Shown in pieces: positions 28,598 through 35,928 of a stretch of DNA of 35,928 nt. The translations under genes and the position numbers were made by a program. The DNA comes from a virus. Location of the stretch: positions 1 through 35,928 of IMG/VR virus record IMGVR_UViG_3300027153_000009; one strand, written 5' to 3'. The notes beneath the pieces are model-generated. The model saw only the letters and a list, made by a program, of their open reading frames with translations. It was not told where the DNA came from and did no database searches. The first letter of the stretch is position 1. Each line of letters opens with the position of its first letter.

Positions 28598-30823
28598 TTA
28601 TGCAACATAGCCAATAAAGTTATTCAGAAGGACTCGGCTAGTCTTCTTGACATTCAAAAACTTACCAAAGTTTCTTGCGATCGCCTTTGCATTCGCATCT
28701 GCTTTCACATCCAACTCACCCTCTTGAATTCTTGTAGAAGATTGGGGAATCAGGAACAAGTCATCACGACCAGTATTCTTGATTGATGCAAATCCTTTGA
28801 CACGGAAATCTTTTCTCCATTCTTCGATTAACATAGCATCGCTACCTCTATACTCGGGTAGATTTGCTTGCATTGCACCACGCAAGTCACGACGATGATT
28901 CTGACAGATATGAAAGCCCAGTACTGAAATGTTGTAACGATCTTTCATCATTTGCAGAATAGTTTTCGATTGATGGTTACCATACTTATTAAACTCATAA
29001 GTCTTTTGAGTAATTTCATCACGGATATAATGTTTCTGTTTGATACGTTTGTATTCAGCACCAACAATTTCAGTTCGCACATCATCCAAACCACGATGAT
29101 ATCCAACAGGAGCCAAAGAATGACCTTCGCCATCGGTAAGAGTAATGAACGTCATCTTCTCGATATTGTTGTTTTTAACAAACGAACCAACGTTATTGTA
29201 GCACCATACCAATGCTTCGTTAAGTGGAGTGCCACTGGTTTCATATCCTTTGTTCCACTGAAATTTCCAATGCAACAAACGACGTGCCATTGAATTGAAT
29301 TCGCTGGTAGTCATTTTGTTACTGAACAATTCAAGAAGATTGAAACAATTATTGGCAGCACCGATTAATTTTTCGGTTTCAGCTTTAGCACGTTTCGCTG
29401 TTTCAAATTCACGCTCATATGTATATCGTTGTGAACGTGCTTCGTCAGAAGTACAAGCATTCTCACGAACGTAATCATAGTACGCAGATGTAAAAGCATA
29501 AACACGATAAGGAATCTGAACACGATTGCAGAACATAGCCAAATTAACAACCTGCTTAATTGTATCTTGCAAAACTTCATTCATAGAACCAGACCAGTCA
29601 ACCAGCATAATCATACCATGGTTTTTACCCTCTGGTATAGTGGTCACACGTTTAAAGATATCGTCTTTGAGTTTGTATGCATAAACTTTCTTCATATCCA
29701 ATGAACCGATCTTGGATACTTGAGCACGTTTATACATAGTTGCACTCTTGCGCATCTCGAATTCTTTGACCAAATAGTTTACTGCACGACTGGAGTCAAT
29801 CTTAAATTGTTCGAAGTCTTTCTTCTCGGCAAGTTCTTTCTTTGTCAAATAATCTGGCTCAGCATAACGTGTGTATCTTTCTGCACGACCATCTGTATCA
29901 TCTAGCCACTGCTCTGGAGATTTTGTTTCAGAAAGAATCTTTTTAAATGGAACAACAACTTCATCCATATAATCAGTATCAAACTTCCAGTAGTTATACT
30001 CAGTGGTATCGTCAGCGAGATCGCTTAGTTTACTGGAAAAAATACGTTCAGTTTTAGACTCAAGATCTTCATCATCATTATTGTTTGCTTGTTCGTCAGT
30101 TTCTTTGGACTTTGTGCTCTTGACAGTTTTTTCAATCTCTTCCATATCGTCAAGTTCTTCTTCGTCAAAGTCTTCGTCATAATCGATGTCAAAGTCAGAT
30201 TCAATCGGATCTTCTTCGTCTTCATCGTTTGATTGCAAACCCAATTCCTGCATTTGTTTCTTGCGCTCTTCCAGTTGTTTTCTGGAGAATGCGTATACAT
30301 CATTGGCTAGTGTGATAACATCGTCAATAGTTTCGGTGCGTTCAGCACGTTCAACAAAAATCTTTTCTTCAGATGTAAATTTTACACCACAAAATACACC
30401 TGCTTTAAAGTAGAGATTAATTTTGTCGATAAGGTTCAATTCAGCGAATGATTGAATCTGACCAACACCAAAAAAGTCACGATCGTTGAGTTGTTTGTAG
30501 CCATCACTCATACGCTTACGTAGACCTGGATATTTACGTTTGATTAGTTTCTCGATACGCACGTCTTCGATGACGTTTAGATAACTACGAATCTTTGGGT
30601 TATCTTCGATCGGTTTCATATATGCGTCAGTCGTGTATAGCGCATGACCAACTTCATGACCGATCAACATATCTTCAATTTCGGGGGACATTTCTTTCCA
30701 CATAGGAAGAGTCAATACACGACTCTTAATATCGAAAGATGCAGTGCGAGTTCTTGCACGAACAACAGAAAGATTTTCTGTAGCAAGAAGTCTTGCGGAT
30801 AGATCAGATGCTTTCATTTCCAT
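28598..30823 (-). CDS. cobT: CobT-like protein: HEXXH peptidase-like domain plus von Willebrand A domain
   Basis: 741 aa. Residues 56-60 H-E-V-G-H form an HEXXH zinc motif, followed by N-V-I-E-D-V-R-I-E (83-91) where a third ligand is expected. A very acidic linker spans 198-230. A von Willebrand A domain begins near 403 with a MIDAS motif D409-W-S-G-S-M. In cobaltochelatase, CobT-type subunits bind the CobS ATPase through such a domain; other MoxR-VWA pairs work as chaperones. The likely partner is the AAA ATPase encoded next. The metallopeptidase-like head suggests protein or metal-site processing. Whether it cleaves peptides is not known. Confidence 0.86.
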   Translation of the reverse strand: MEMKASDLSARLLATENLSVVRARTRTASFDIKSRVLTLPMWKEMSPEIEDMLIGHEVGHALYTTDAYMKPIEDNPKIRSYLNVIEDVRIEKLIKRKYPGLRKRMSDGYKQLNDRDFFGVGQIQSFAELNLIDKINLYFKAGVFCGVKFTSEEKIFVERAERTETIDDVITLANDVYAFSRKQLEERKKQMQELGLQSNDEDEEDPIESDFDIDYDEDFDEEELDDMEEIEKTVKSTKSKETDEQANNNDDEDLESKTERIFSSKLSDLADDTTEYNYWKFDTDYMDEVVVPFKKILSETKSPEQWLDDTDGRAERYTRYAEPDYLTKKELAEKKDFEQFKIDSSRAVNYLVKEFEMRKSATMYKRAQVSKIGSLDMKKVYAYKLKDDIFKRVTTIPEGKNHGMIMLVDWSGSMNEVLQDTIKQVVNLAMFCNRVQIPYRVYAFTSAYYDYVRENACTSDEARSQRYTYEREFETAKRAKAETEKLIGAANNCFNLLELFSNKMTTSEFNSMARRLLHWKFQWNKGYETSGTPLNEALVWCYNNVGSFVKNNNIEKMTFITLTDGEGHSLAPVGYHRGLDDVRTEIVGAEYKRIKQKHYIRDEITQKTYEFNKYGNHQSKTILQMMKDRYNISVLGFHICQNHRRDLRGAMQANLPEYRGSDAMLIEEWRKDFRVKGFASIKNTGRDDLFLIPQSSTRIQEGELDVKADANAKAIARNFGKFLNVKKTSRVLLNNFIGYVA

Positions 30824-30829
30824 AATATA

Positions 30830-31003
30830 TTATTCTCCAAATGCCATATCAAATTCAAACTCAGTCAATGCTTGCTCAACCACATCACGATTTGCCAACT
30901 TTATCGGTAGGATGTGTTCAAACTCACACACATTACCAATATCATACTTGTGGCAAAGACTTGCCAATTCAAAGTCATCAAAACTACTCCACTGGTTTTG
31001 CAT
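30830..31003 (-). CDS. Small acidic protein, 57 aa
   Basis: ATG at 31003 with a TGGAGAAA ribosome site (the ATG at 31015 overlaps that site and is less likely). The peptide is acidic with two Cys and two His (A-S-L-C-H-K-Y-D, V-C-E-F-E-H), a possible small metal site, and an acidic end. First gene of the CobT-like transcript. Function unknown. Confidence 0.68.
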   Translation of the reverse strand: MQNQWSSFDDFELASLCHKYDIGNVCEFEHILPIKLANRDVVEQALTEFEFDMAFGE

Positions 31004-31026
31004 AATTTTCTCCATTCTATAGTAGA

Positions 31027-31055
31027 ATTATGCCCGAGTTTTGATTATTTGTAAA
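31027..31055 (-). promoter_or_regulatory. Sigma70-type promoter, TTTACA-17-CATAAT
   Basis: Minus strand: TTTACA at 31055-31050 preceded by TGC, 17 bp beginning AATAATCA, CATAAT at 31032-31027. It drives the small acidic gene and the CobT-like gene. Confidence 0.78.
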
Positions 31056-31082
31056 GCACTATCGTAAGTCGTTGATTTTATT

Positions 31083-31112
31083 GGAAAAAATAACCCTACA
31101 GAACGTAGGGTT
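31083..31112 (-). terminator. Rho-independent terminator after gp46
   Basis: On the minus strand AACCCTAC/GTAGGGTT (8 bp) with a GTTCT loop, beginning one base after the gp46 stop, then A-T6. A promoter follows 28 bp later, forming a stem-loop/promoter cassette. Confidence 0.85.
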
Positions 31113-32825
31113 TTAGGCTATAACGCTGAAGTCGTTACGTTTCTCAAACTTAATGACAGACCTAAACTTCTCAAAGAGCTGGTCTCCTTTGTGAGAGATA
31201 ACAAAGATATTTGACTTTTCACCAAACTGGTTCATCAGGTTAAGGAAATAATCAGTTCCAGCTGTGTCTAATGAAGAATCAAAAATCTCGTCAAGCAACA
31301 ATAGGTTTGTATTGACTGAGTTCTTCATTTTTGCAATTTGTCGCCAAGTGAAAAGTATTGCAAGGTCAATCCTCATTTTTTCACCTTCCGAAAAACTTGC
31401 GTAAGTAAAGTCATCACGATAACGTGATTTAATAACTTCGTTAAATGCTTCGTCAAGTTCAAAGTGAATGTAAGTATCCATCGCATTTAGATACTTGTTG
31501 ATCAACTTATTCATGGCAGGTAGATACTCACGAATAATCGCTGTCTTGATACCAGTGTCCTTCAATAAAGCAGAAGCAACTTCTTCAATGTTACGCTGTT
31601 CTTGTAAAGATGTTTTAGTATTAATCTTAACAATGGCTTCAGTGGCAAGTTCTTTTAACTTGGCTTTCTCTTCATCGATGTTAGTTGTGTCAGATTTAGA
31701 CCCCTCAATCTCAGCTTGGAGTTCACCGATTTGTTTGTTGAGTAGGGTGATCGTACTGTTTCTTGTAGATAACTCAATGTTCTTATCGGTAATCGCTTCT
31801 GCCACTTCATTAATCTTTTTGAGTTTTTCATTAAGTCCAGAGAGGATCGTGTCGAGTTCATCAATCTTTGAGTTGTTGTCCATGAGTTTCGCATTAAGAT
31901 CTTTGACAATGGTCTCTTTGTATTCTTCAGCGATATCTTGGTTACACGACGGACATACATCATGTTCATTAAAAAACTCTGTATGGTGTTCGCAAGTTTC
32001 GACTTTCTGGAGCAACTTGGATTTAATTGATTTTGCTTTTTCAAACTCTTGGTTGATTGTTTCCTTCTCAGAGATCTTCCCTTTAAGTGTTGATATTTCT
32101 CCGAGAATGACATCAATCTCCGACTGGATTCTGCTAATTTCTCCAGAATGGGATTCGACTTTGGCTTGGAAATTTTTAATCGTTTCTGTCTTCGCATCGC
32201 TAATAGTTTTAATAATACTCGTTTGGCTTTCAACTTTCGTCTTAGCGTTAGCAATCTCCGATTCAATCTTTGCGATCGCATCTTTAGTCTCCTGTGCTTT
32301 TTCTTTTAATAATGTATTCATGGTAGAGAAAATGCGAATGTCAAGAATGTCTTCGATAACTTCTCTACGTTGTCCCGATGGTAGTTGCATGAATGGAACA
32401 AAAGAAGCACTACCAAGAATAACTACTTGTGTAAAAGTTTTATAATTTAATTTAAGGATTTGCTGTTCGAGACTTTTTTGATAATCACGTGAAGCAGCAT
32501 CCTGATTAATCAAAGTTCCATTCTGCCAGATCTCAAAGATGTTTGGTTTGATACCACGAACAACTTTATATTCAGCTGGACCAATATTAAACTCGATAGT
32601 AACTAAACAGTTCTTACCATTGATGCTGTTAATCAACTGATTCTTATTGATGTTACGAAATGGTTTGCCAAACAACGAAAAGCACAATGCATCTAAGATT
32701 GTGCTTTTTCCTTCACCATTCTTACCAATGATTAAAGTAGTTGGTGATTTATTCAATAATACTTTGTTTGCTGCGTTACCTGTTGAAAGAAAGTTCTTCC
32801 ACTCTACACTTTTAAATACAATCAT
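31113..32825 (-). CDS. gp46: Recombination nuclease ATPase subunit (T4 gp46-like, Rad50/SbcC)
   Basis: 570 aa (T4 gp46 560). Walker A G-K-N-G-E-G-K-S-T near residue 35; two coiled-coil arms (about 170-270 and 300-390) on either side of the zinc hook C-P-S-C; the ABC signature F-S-E-G-E-K-M-R; Walker B L-L-L-L-D-E-I-F-D. With gp47 it processes DNA ends for recombination and host DNA breakdown. Start overlaps the preceding gene by 4 bp. Confidence 0.95.
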   Translation of the reverse strand: MIVFKSVEWKNFLSTGNAANKVLLNKSPTTLIIGKNGEGKSTILDALCFSLFGKPFRNINKNQLINSINGKNCLVTIEFNIGPAEYKVVRGIKPNIFEIWQNGTLINQDAASRDYQKSLEQQILKLNYKTFTQVVILGSASFVPFMQLPSGQRREVIEDILDIRIFSTMNTLLKEKAQETKDAIAKIESEIANAKTKVESQTSIIKTISDAKTETIKNFQAKVESHSGEISRIQSEIDVILGEISTLKGKISEKETINQEFEKAKSIKSKLLQKVETCEHHTEFFNEHDVCPSCNQDIAEEYKETIVKDLNAKLMDNNSKIDELDTILSGLNEKLKKINEVAEAITDKNIELSTRNSTITLLNKQIGELQAEIEGSKSDTTNIDEEKAKLKELATEAIVKINTKTSLQEQRNIEEVASALLKDTGIKTAIIREYLPAMNKLINKYLNAMDTYIHFELDEAFNEVIKSRYRDDFTYASFSEGEKMRIDLAILFTWRQIAKMKNSVNTNLLLLDEIFDSSLDTAGTDYFLNLMNQFGEKSNIFVISHKGDQLFEKFRSVIKFEKRNDFSVIA

Positions 32826-33130
32826 TCACTCTTCCATTTCATACCCATAGACTTATAAATGAATCTCATTATGAAGTTGGGTTTCTTTTTAGAAATAACA
32901 GTAATTGGCATAGCATCTACATTAATAGTAAAAGATGGCGAGCCAAGATTATTTGAGATAGTGGTCCAACCTACAGTACCACCATTACCAATAGACAAAC
33001 ATAATCCAGAACCAGAAATAACGGATCCAACATTTTTGCTAGCAGCATATTCAACACATGGTGTAAAATCTAAATCAAGTGGAATCTGTTCTGTTAATGG
33101 AAAGAAATACTGGATCTCAAGTTGTTGCAT
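32822..33130 (-). CDS. Conserved protein between gp47 and gp46, 102 aa
   Basis: Starts MQQLEIQYFFPLTEQIPLDL and is strand-rich, with a Gly/Ser/Thr-rich middle and a basic amphipathic C-terminus (K-K-K-P-N-F-I-M-R-F-I-Y-K). I recall a similar protein at the same place in marine T4-like phages, with no known function. Overlaps gp47 (one base) and gp46 (4 bp), so it is made together with the nuclease complex and may be an accessory of it. Confidence 0.8.
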   Translation of the reverse strand: MQQLEIQYFFPLTEQIPLDLDFTPCVEYAASKNVGSVISGSGLCLSIGNGGTVGWTTISNNLGSPSFTINVDAMPITVISKKKPNFIMRFIYKSMGMKWKSE

Positions 33131-34185
33131 TAGACCACCTCTACGTTAATGGCTTCCGTATATAATGTTTTCATAAATGTTTTAACATGCTCTTTATCAA
33201 CGTCAGTTTCAACGCTGTCAATATAATTAGATAAAACACTTAGCGTATCTTCAAGATTGATATCTTCACCAACCTCTCCGTCTTCAAACTCAGACATGTC
33301 CTCAATAATTTTAATTTCATGACATCCTTTATTATACAGCTTTTGAATAAATTTGTCAAATTTATAAAAGTCAGTTTTATTTACAACAACTAACTTAACA
33401 AACTTATCGGCTAGATCGAGAGAGTCGAGGTCGATGGGGTCGGATCCTTTGTCGGAATACTCAACTCTGGTGAACATTGTATAAGGATTTGGGATAAACT
33501 CGAGTTCTCGATTATCAAGGCAGAACAAATGGAACCCTCTTGGATCATTATAATCTTGCCAAGTAAGTTCATAGGGATTACCGAGGTAATGAATGTGACC
33601 ATTGCCACTGCGGTGATGATAATGCCCACTAAACACGAGGTCAAACTTATCAAACAAACTTGCTTCCAATCCTTCATGAGATTGCATACCTTTATACATA
33701 GCAAAGCCAGCAATTTCAAAATGCCCCATACAGAGGTCTGCTTGCGTTTGCTTTAATTGATCGAGTGACTCTTGATAGTTATCTGGACAAATCCATGGCA
33801 TCATACATATCGGGATACCACCAACAAAGATTGTTTGCGGATCATCAATAACTTCGATGTTGGAGTATTCACGCAAAAGTAAATCTGGTGAATTGACTTC
33901 ATTGGTATTTTTATAGTATGTGTCGTGATTACCTGCTAACATATAAACTCTTATACCACGTTCTTGTAATTTATCAAAGAACATTTCCTTTGCTCTTTGT
34001 AGAGCATAGAAGTTTACATATTTGCGTCTATCAAATGTATCACCAAGAATAAGAACAGTGTCAATACCAGATGAATCAATAGTAGGAAAGAAAGTATTGT
34101 CATAGAATTTTTGAAAGAAGTCTAGGAAAGCAATACTGTCATTACGAGCACCAAAGTGTTGGTCAGTAATAATTGCTACTCGCAT
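33130..34185 (-). CDS. gp47: Recombination nuclease subunit (T4 gp47-like, Mre11/SbcD)
   Basis: 351 aa (T4 gp47 339). Metallophosphoesterase motifs in order: D-Q-H-F-G (I), L-G-D-T-F-D-R (II), A-G-N-H-D (III), M-G-H-F-E and F-S-G-H-Y-H-H-R (IV/V), all intact. Forms the Mn-dependent nuclease with gp46. The coding sequence contains a perfect sigma70 promoter (33331-33359). Confidence 0.95.
   Translation of the reverse strand: MRVAIITDQHFGARNDSIAFLDFFQKFYDNTFFPTIDSSGIDTVLILGDTFDRRKYVNFYALQRAKEMFFDKLQERGIRVYMLAGNHDTYYKNTNEVNSPDLLLREYSNIEVIDDPQTIFVGGIPICMMPWICPDNYQESLDQLKQTQADLCMGHFEIAGFAMYKGMQSHEGLEASLFDKFDLVFSGHYHHRSGNGHIHYLGNPYELTWQDYNDPRGFHLFCLDNRELEFIPNPYTMFTRVEYSDKGSDPIDLDSLDLADKFVKLVVVNKTDFYKFDKFIQKLYNKGCHEIKIIEDMSEFEDGEVGEDINLEDTLSVLSNYIDSVETDVDKEHVKTFMKTLYTEAINVEVV
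33331..33359 (-). promoter_or_regulatory. Intragenic consensus promoter, TTGACA-17-TATAAT
   Basis: Minus strand: TTGACA at 33359-33354, 17 bp, TATAAT at 33336-33331, inside the C-terminal part of gp47 and reading into the 102-aa gene and gp46. Full match to consensus. Confidence 0.7.
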
Positions 34186-34322
34186 TTTTCTCCATTCGCA
34201 TTAATTTGCATAGTAGCAATATATTTTTCATGTTCAACCACAAAAGAAAGCATCTGTTCAAATGTTTCAAATGTGTTTTGAATTTCTTCACCACTATCTA
34301 AAGTTAATTTGACTTCATACAT
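34176..34322 (-). CDS. Small protein upstream of gp47, 48 aa
   Basis: ATG at 34322 shares a base with the TGA of the AAA ATPase gene (TGATG), and the gene ends 8 bp inside gp47. The peptide MYEVKLTLDSGEEIQNTFET continues with a helix and a strand and ends in C-E. It fills the gap exactly and has gene-like codon use. Function unknown. Confidence 0.7.
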   Translation of the reverse strand: MYEVKLTLDSGEEIQNTFETFEQMLSFVVEHEKYIATMQINANGEKCE

Positions 34323-35521
34323 CAGACAAACCCTACCTTTCTTTCAGGTGTTTTATGTTGTTGTTCATTAAATACTTCAGCGATAGAATACTTATTAGTT
34401 TCTTTACCACGTGGACGTGCAGGAAGGTTTACTCCAAGTCGTTTGGCAAGTTTGTTAGCATGCTCAACATTCAATTCATCGAATGTAAGAATATCGAAGC
34501 AACGTCCTGGACGAATCAATGCAGAGTCGATATCACGGATGCTTGGTAGGTTAGTGGAGAAAATCATCTTCTTACCTTTAGTGGTTACGAGACCATCACC
34601 TACGTTAAGAAAACGATGCATCATTGTATTACCATCACTACGTGACTTTAGGAATGCGTCGCTATCTTCAAGTACCATCACTTCAGTATCATCCTCAATA
34701 AAACGAGCAAAGAAACCATCTTTCTCGAGGATACCTGCATCATACGTTACGATTGCAGATGCGTTACGATAAGCCAATAAGCCACGGATAAATGTAGTCT
34801 TACCAGTTCCTGGGGGACCAATCAACAATAAGATGTTCGCAGAAGATTCCATGTAACGATCATAGTAGTCACCAAGAGTTTCATCTCCAAGGAATGGATA
34901 CATTTCTTCAACAGGAAGACGATCACGATTCAAAGGTACATTGACTGAGTTACCATCACTACCATAGATCCACTCAACATAAGATGTAACAACATCAAAA
35001 TTTGTTGCTACCTCAGCAATGATACAATCTGCGAATTCAGCGTCACCGTATGCACGAACAGTAGTTGAGTTGGAGTTTACATCAAACTTGATAAAGTTTT
35101 CAGTTTCTTCTGCGATAATAAACCCAGAAGAAGAATTGCTTTGAACATAAAGCATATCGCTATAATGTTCTTCTGCCCAATTAGCCCAGCGTTCACGATT
35201 ACATAGAACAGTAGTCTCTCTTTGAACAGTCGTCTCACCAGCTTCGATGCGACGTTTCATAATTTCTGATACGATTAGGTCTTCAACATCTGAAACACCT
35301 AAGAAAATTTTGTTGTCACTATTACTCATAATTTCTTTCAAATTAAATTGATTATCTGTCGCATCCCAAATGTGACCACGCAATAATCTATCTTTGCGTT
35401 TTCTTGCTCTAACTTTTGAACGACCTTTTCTGACTAGTGCTGGAGCTGGTCTAAACTCAACGTTACCATCACCCAACTGACGGATCAAATCTCTAATACT
35501 TCTGTGCGCTGTCATCTTCAT
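34322..35521 (-). CDS. AAA+ ATPase, about 399 aa
   Basis: Start set at ATG 35521, behind AGGTG and overlapping the gp55 end. Residues 1-65 are basic (K-G-R-S-K-V-R-A-R-K-R-K-D-R) and may bind DNA; a middle region of about 140 residues follows; then the AAA core with Walker A G-P-P-G-T-G-K-T-T, Walker B V-M-V-L-E-D-S-D, sensor 1 S-T-N-L, and D-S-A-L-I-R-P-G-R-C with the arginine fingers. This core is like the BCS1/FtsH-type AAA clade. It is placed between the late sigma factor and the recombination nuclease. Role unknown; remodelling of a phage or host protein complex is likely. An internal ATG near residue 64 is a less likely start. Confidence 0.82.
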   Translation of the reverse strand: MKMTAHRSIRDLIRQLGDGNVEFRPAPALVRKGRSKVRARKRKDRLLRGHIWDATDNQFNLKEIMSNSDNKIFLGVSDVEDLIVSEIMKRRIEAGETTVQRETTVLCNRERWANWAEEHYSDMLYVQSNSSSGFIIAEETENFIKFDVNSNSTTVRAYGDAEFADCIIAEVATNFDVVTSYVEWIYGSDGNSVNVPLNRDRLPVEEMYPFLGDETLGDYYDRYMESSANILLLIGPPGTGKTTFIRGLLAYRNASAIVTYDAGILEKDGFFARFIEDDTEVMVLEDSDAFLKSRSDGNTMMHRFLNVGDGLVTTKGKKMIFSTNLPSIRDIDSALIRPGRCFDILTFDELNVEHANKLAKRLGVNLPARPRGKETNKYSIAEVFNEQQHKTPERKVGFV

Positions 35522-35928
35522 TATCACCTATAAAATCATCAAGTGTTTGTTTCTTCTTTTTATTTTTTTCTTTTTTCTTTGTTATAAACGAATCATCGAA
35601 GTTGCTATTACTTTGCATAAAATCAAGATATGCATTATGATAATGTCCGTCTTCATCTTGCTCTTGTAATTCAAATGCATCAAAAGCCATATCTTGAATC
35701 AATTTATTTTTGATATACGAATGTTTCTTCTCCTTCCCTATGCGACGTAGGAAAGCGAAGTAAATAATTTGTGTGAAATATGCGAACGGATTGCTCGACT
35801 TCTCTGGATCAAAATTATCAAAGTAATTGATACAATTCTCAATACCATCGAGAATCATATCATCTTTGTAAGTATAATTAATAAAGTTTGGTTTATATGA
35901 TAAATGCGTTGCAATTTTAAGAATGCAC
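35493..35928 (-). CDS. gp55: Late-transcription sigma factor (T4 gp55-like), N-terminus outside window
   Basis: The frame is open to the right edge, so the first part is missing. Visible are K-I-A-T-H-L-S-Y-K-P-N-F-I-N-Y and the core-polymerase-binding block S-N-P-F-A-Y-F-T-Q-I-I-Y-F-A-F-L-R-R-I, the hallmarks of gp55, which directs host RNA polymerase to TATAAATA-type promoters. Near the end T-L-D-D-F-I-G resembles the clamp-binding tail of the polymerase; T4 gp55 is known to bind gp45 by its C-terminus. A Lys-rich stretch precedes it. The last 35 bp overlap the AAA ATPase gene. Confidence 0.93.
   Translation of the reverse strand, partial: CILKIATHLSYKPNFINYTYKDDMILDGIENCINYFDNFDPEKSSNPFAYFTQIIYFAFLRRIGKEKKHSYIKNKLIQDMAFDAFELQEQDEDGHYHNAYLDFMQSNSNFDDSFITKKKEKNKKKKQTLDDFIGDNEDDSAQKY

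Noticed and set aside
31495-32445. Long plus-strand ORF (316 aa) opposite gp46, and other plus-strand ORFs such as 27133-27762 and 25159-25716
   Set aside because: They are antisense shadows of well-supported minus-strand genes, lack ribosome sites and have no recognisable protein features.
1-35928. tRNA genes, CRISPR arrays, insertion sequences, integrase or attachment sites
   Set aside because: No cloverleaf, regularly spaced repeats, transposase or integrase motif was seen on either strand.

Overview
The window is part of the genome of a T4-like myovirus, most like the marine T4 superfamily phages. It carries an ordered set of T4 core replication, recombination and transcription genes: homologues of gp55, gp47, gp46, gp45, gp44, gp62, RegA, gp30, a DexA-type exonuclease, gp43, UvsX and gp41. 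They sit beside genes typical of marine relatives: a CobS-like AAA ATPase, a CobT-like von Willebrand protein, Hsp20, MazG and several 2-oxoglutarate oxygenases. Every gene I accept is on the minus strand, so transcription runs from high to low coordinates. Genes overlap by a few bases or abut, which is typical of phage operons. I see no tRNA, integrase, IS element, CRISPR array or photosynthesis gene, and the host cannot be told from this window.

Layout in transcription order. 35.9-31.1 kb: late sigma factor gp55 (cut by the window edge), an AAA ATPase, and the Mre11/Rad50 pair gp47/gp46. 31.0-26.3 kb: the CobT/CobS-like pair, a small basic protein that shares the CobS-like N-terminal module, and a helix-turn-helix protein. 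26.2-24.8 kb: a dATP/dGTP pyrophosphohydrolase-like protein, a small membrane protein and an SPFH lipoprotein. 24.8-21.2 kb: clamp gp45, a 2OG oxygenase, clamp loader gp44/gp62, RegA and a small protein. 21.2-20.2 kb: a late promoter, a structured ~200-nt leader RNA, a phasin-like protein and Hsp20. 20.2-19.5 kb: small proteins, including an LSm-like one. 19.4-14.0 kb: small early-type genes, MazG, DNA ligase and a DexA-like exonuclease. 14.0-8.2 kb: DNA polymerase, an Asp/Asn-hydroxylase-like protein, UvsX and primase-helicase gp41. 8.2-4.7 kb: a candidate DNA hypermodification block (TET/JBP dioxygenase, glycosyltransferase, HAD phosphatase) and an HEXXH protein. 4.6-0 kb: a late region with a PD-(D/E)XK-like protein and four proteins that begin with a T4-style capsid-targeting peptide.

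Regulation is unusually legible. Seven promoters between genes have a TTTACA/TTGACA-like -35, exactly 17 bp, and a TATAAT-like -10. Four of them lie just after stem-loop terminators, as in the PeSL cassettes of T4 relatives. Four more perfect TTGACA-17-TATAAT promoters lie inside coding sequences, each reading into replication or repair genes. Late promoters of the CTAAATA/TATAAATA type precede the capsid-targeted proteins, the PD-(D/E)XK-like gene and the structured leader.

The most notable points are: (1) four late proteins with the same 10-residue capsid-targeting sequence, suggesting enzymes packaged in the head and injected; (2) a TET/JBP dioxygenase next to a glycosyltransferase, suggesting glycosylated DNA bases; (3) a C-terminal sliding-clamp-type motif on that dioxygenase that matches the DNA polymerase tail; (4) a dense, pseudoknot-capable leader RNA ahead of the phasin-like/Hsp20 genes.
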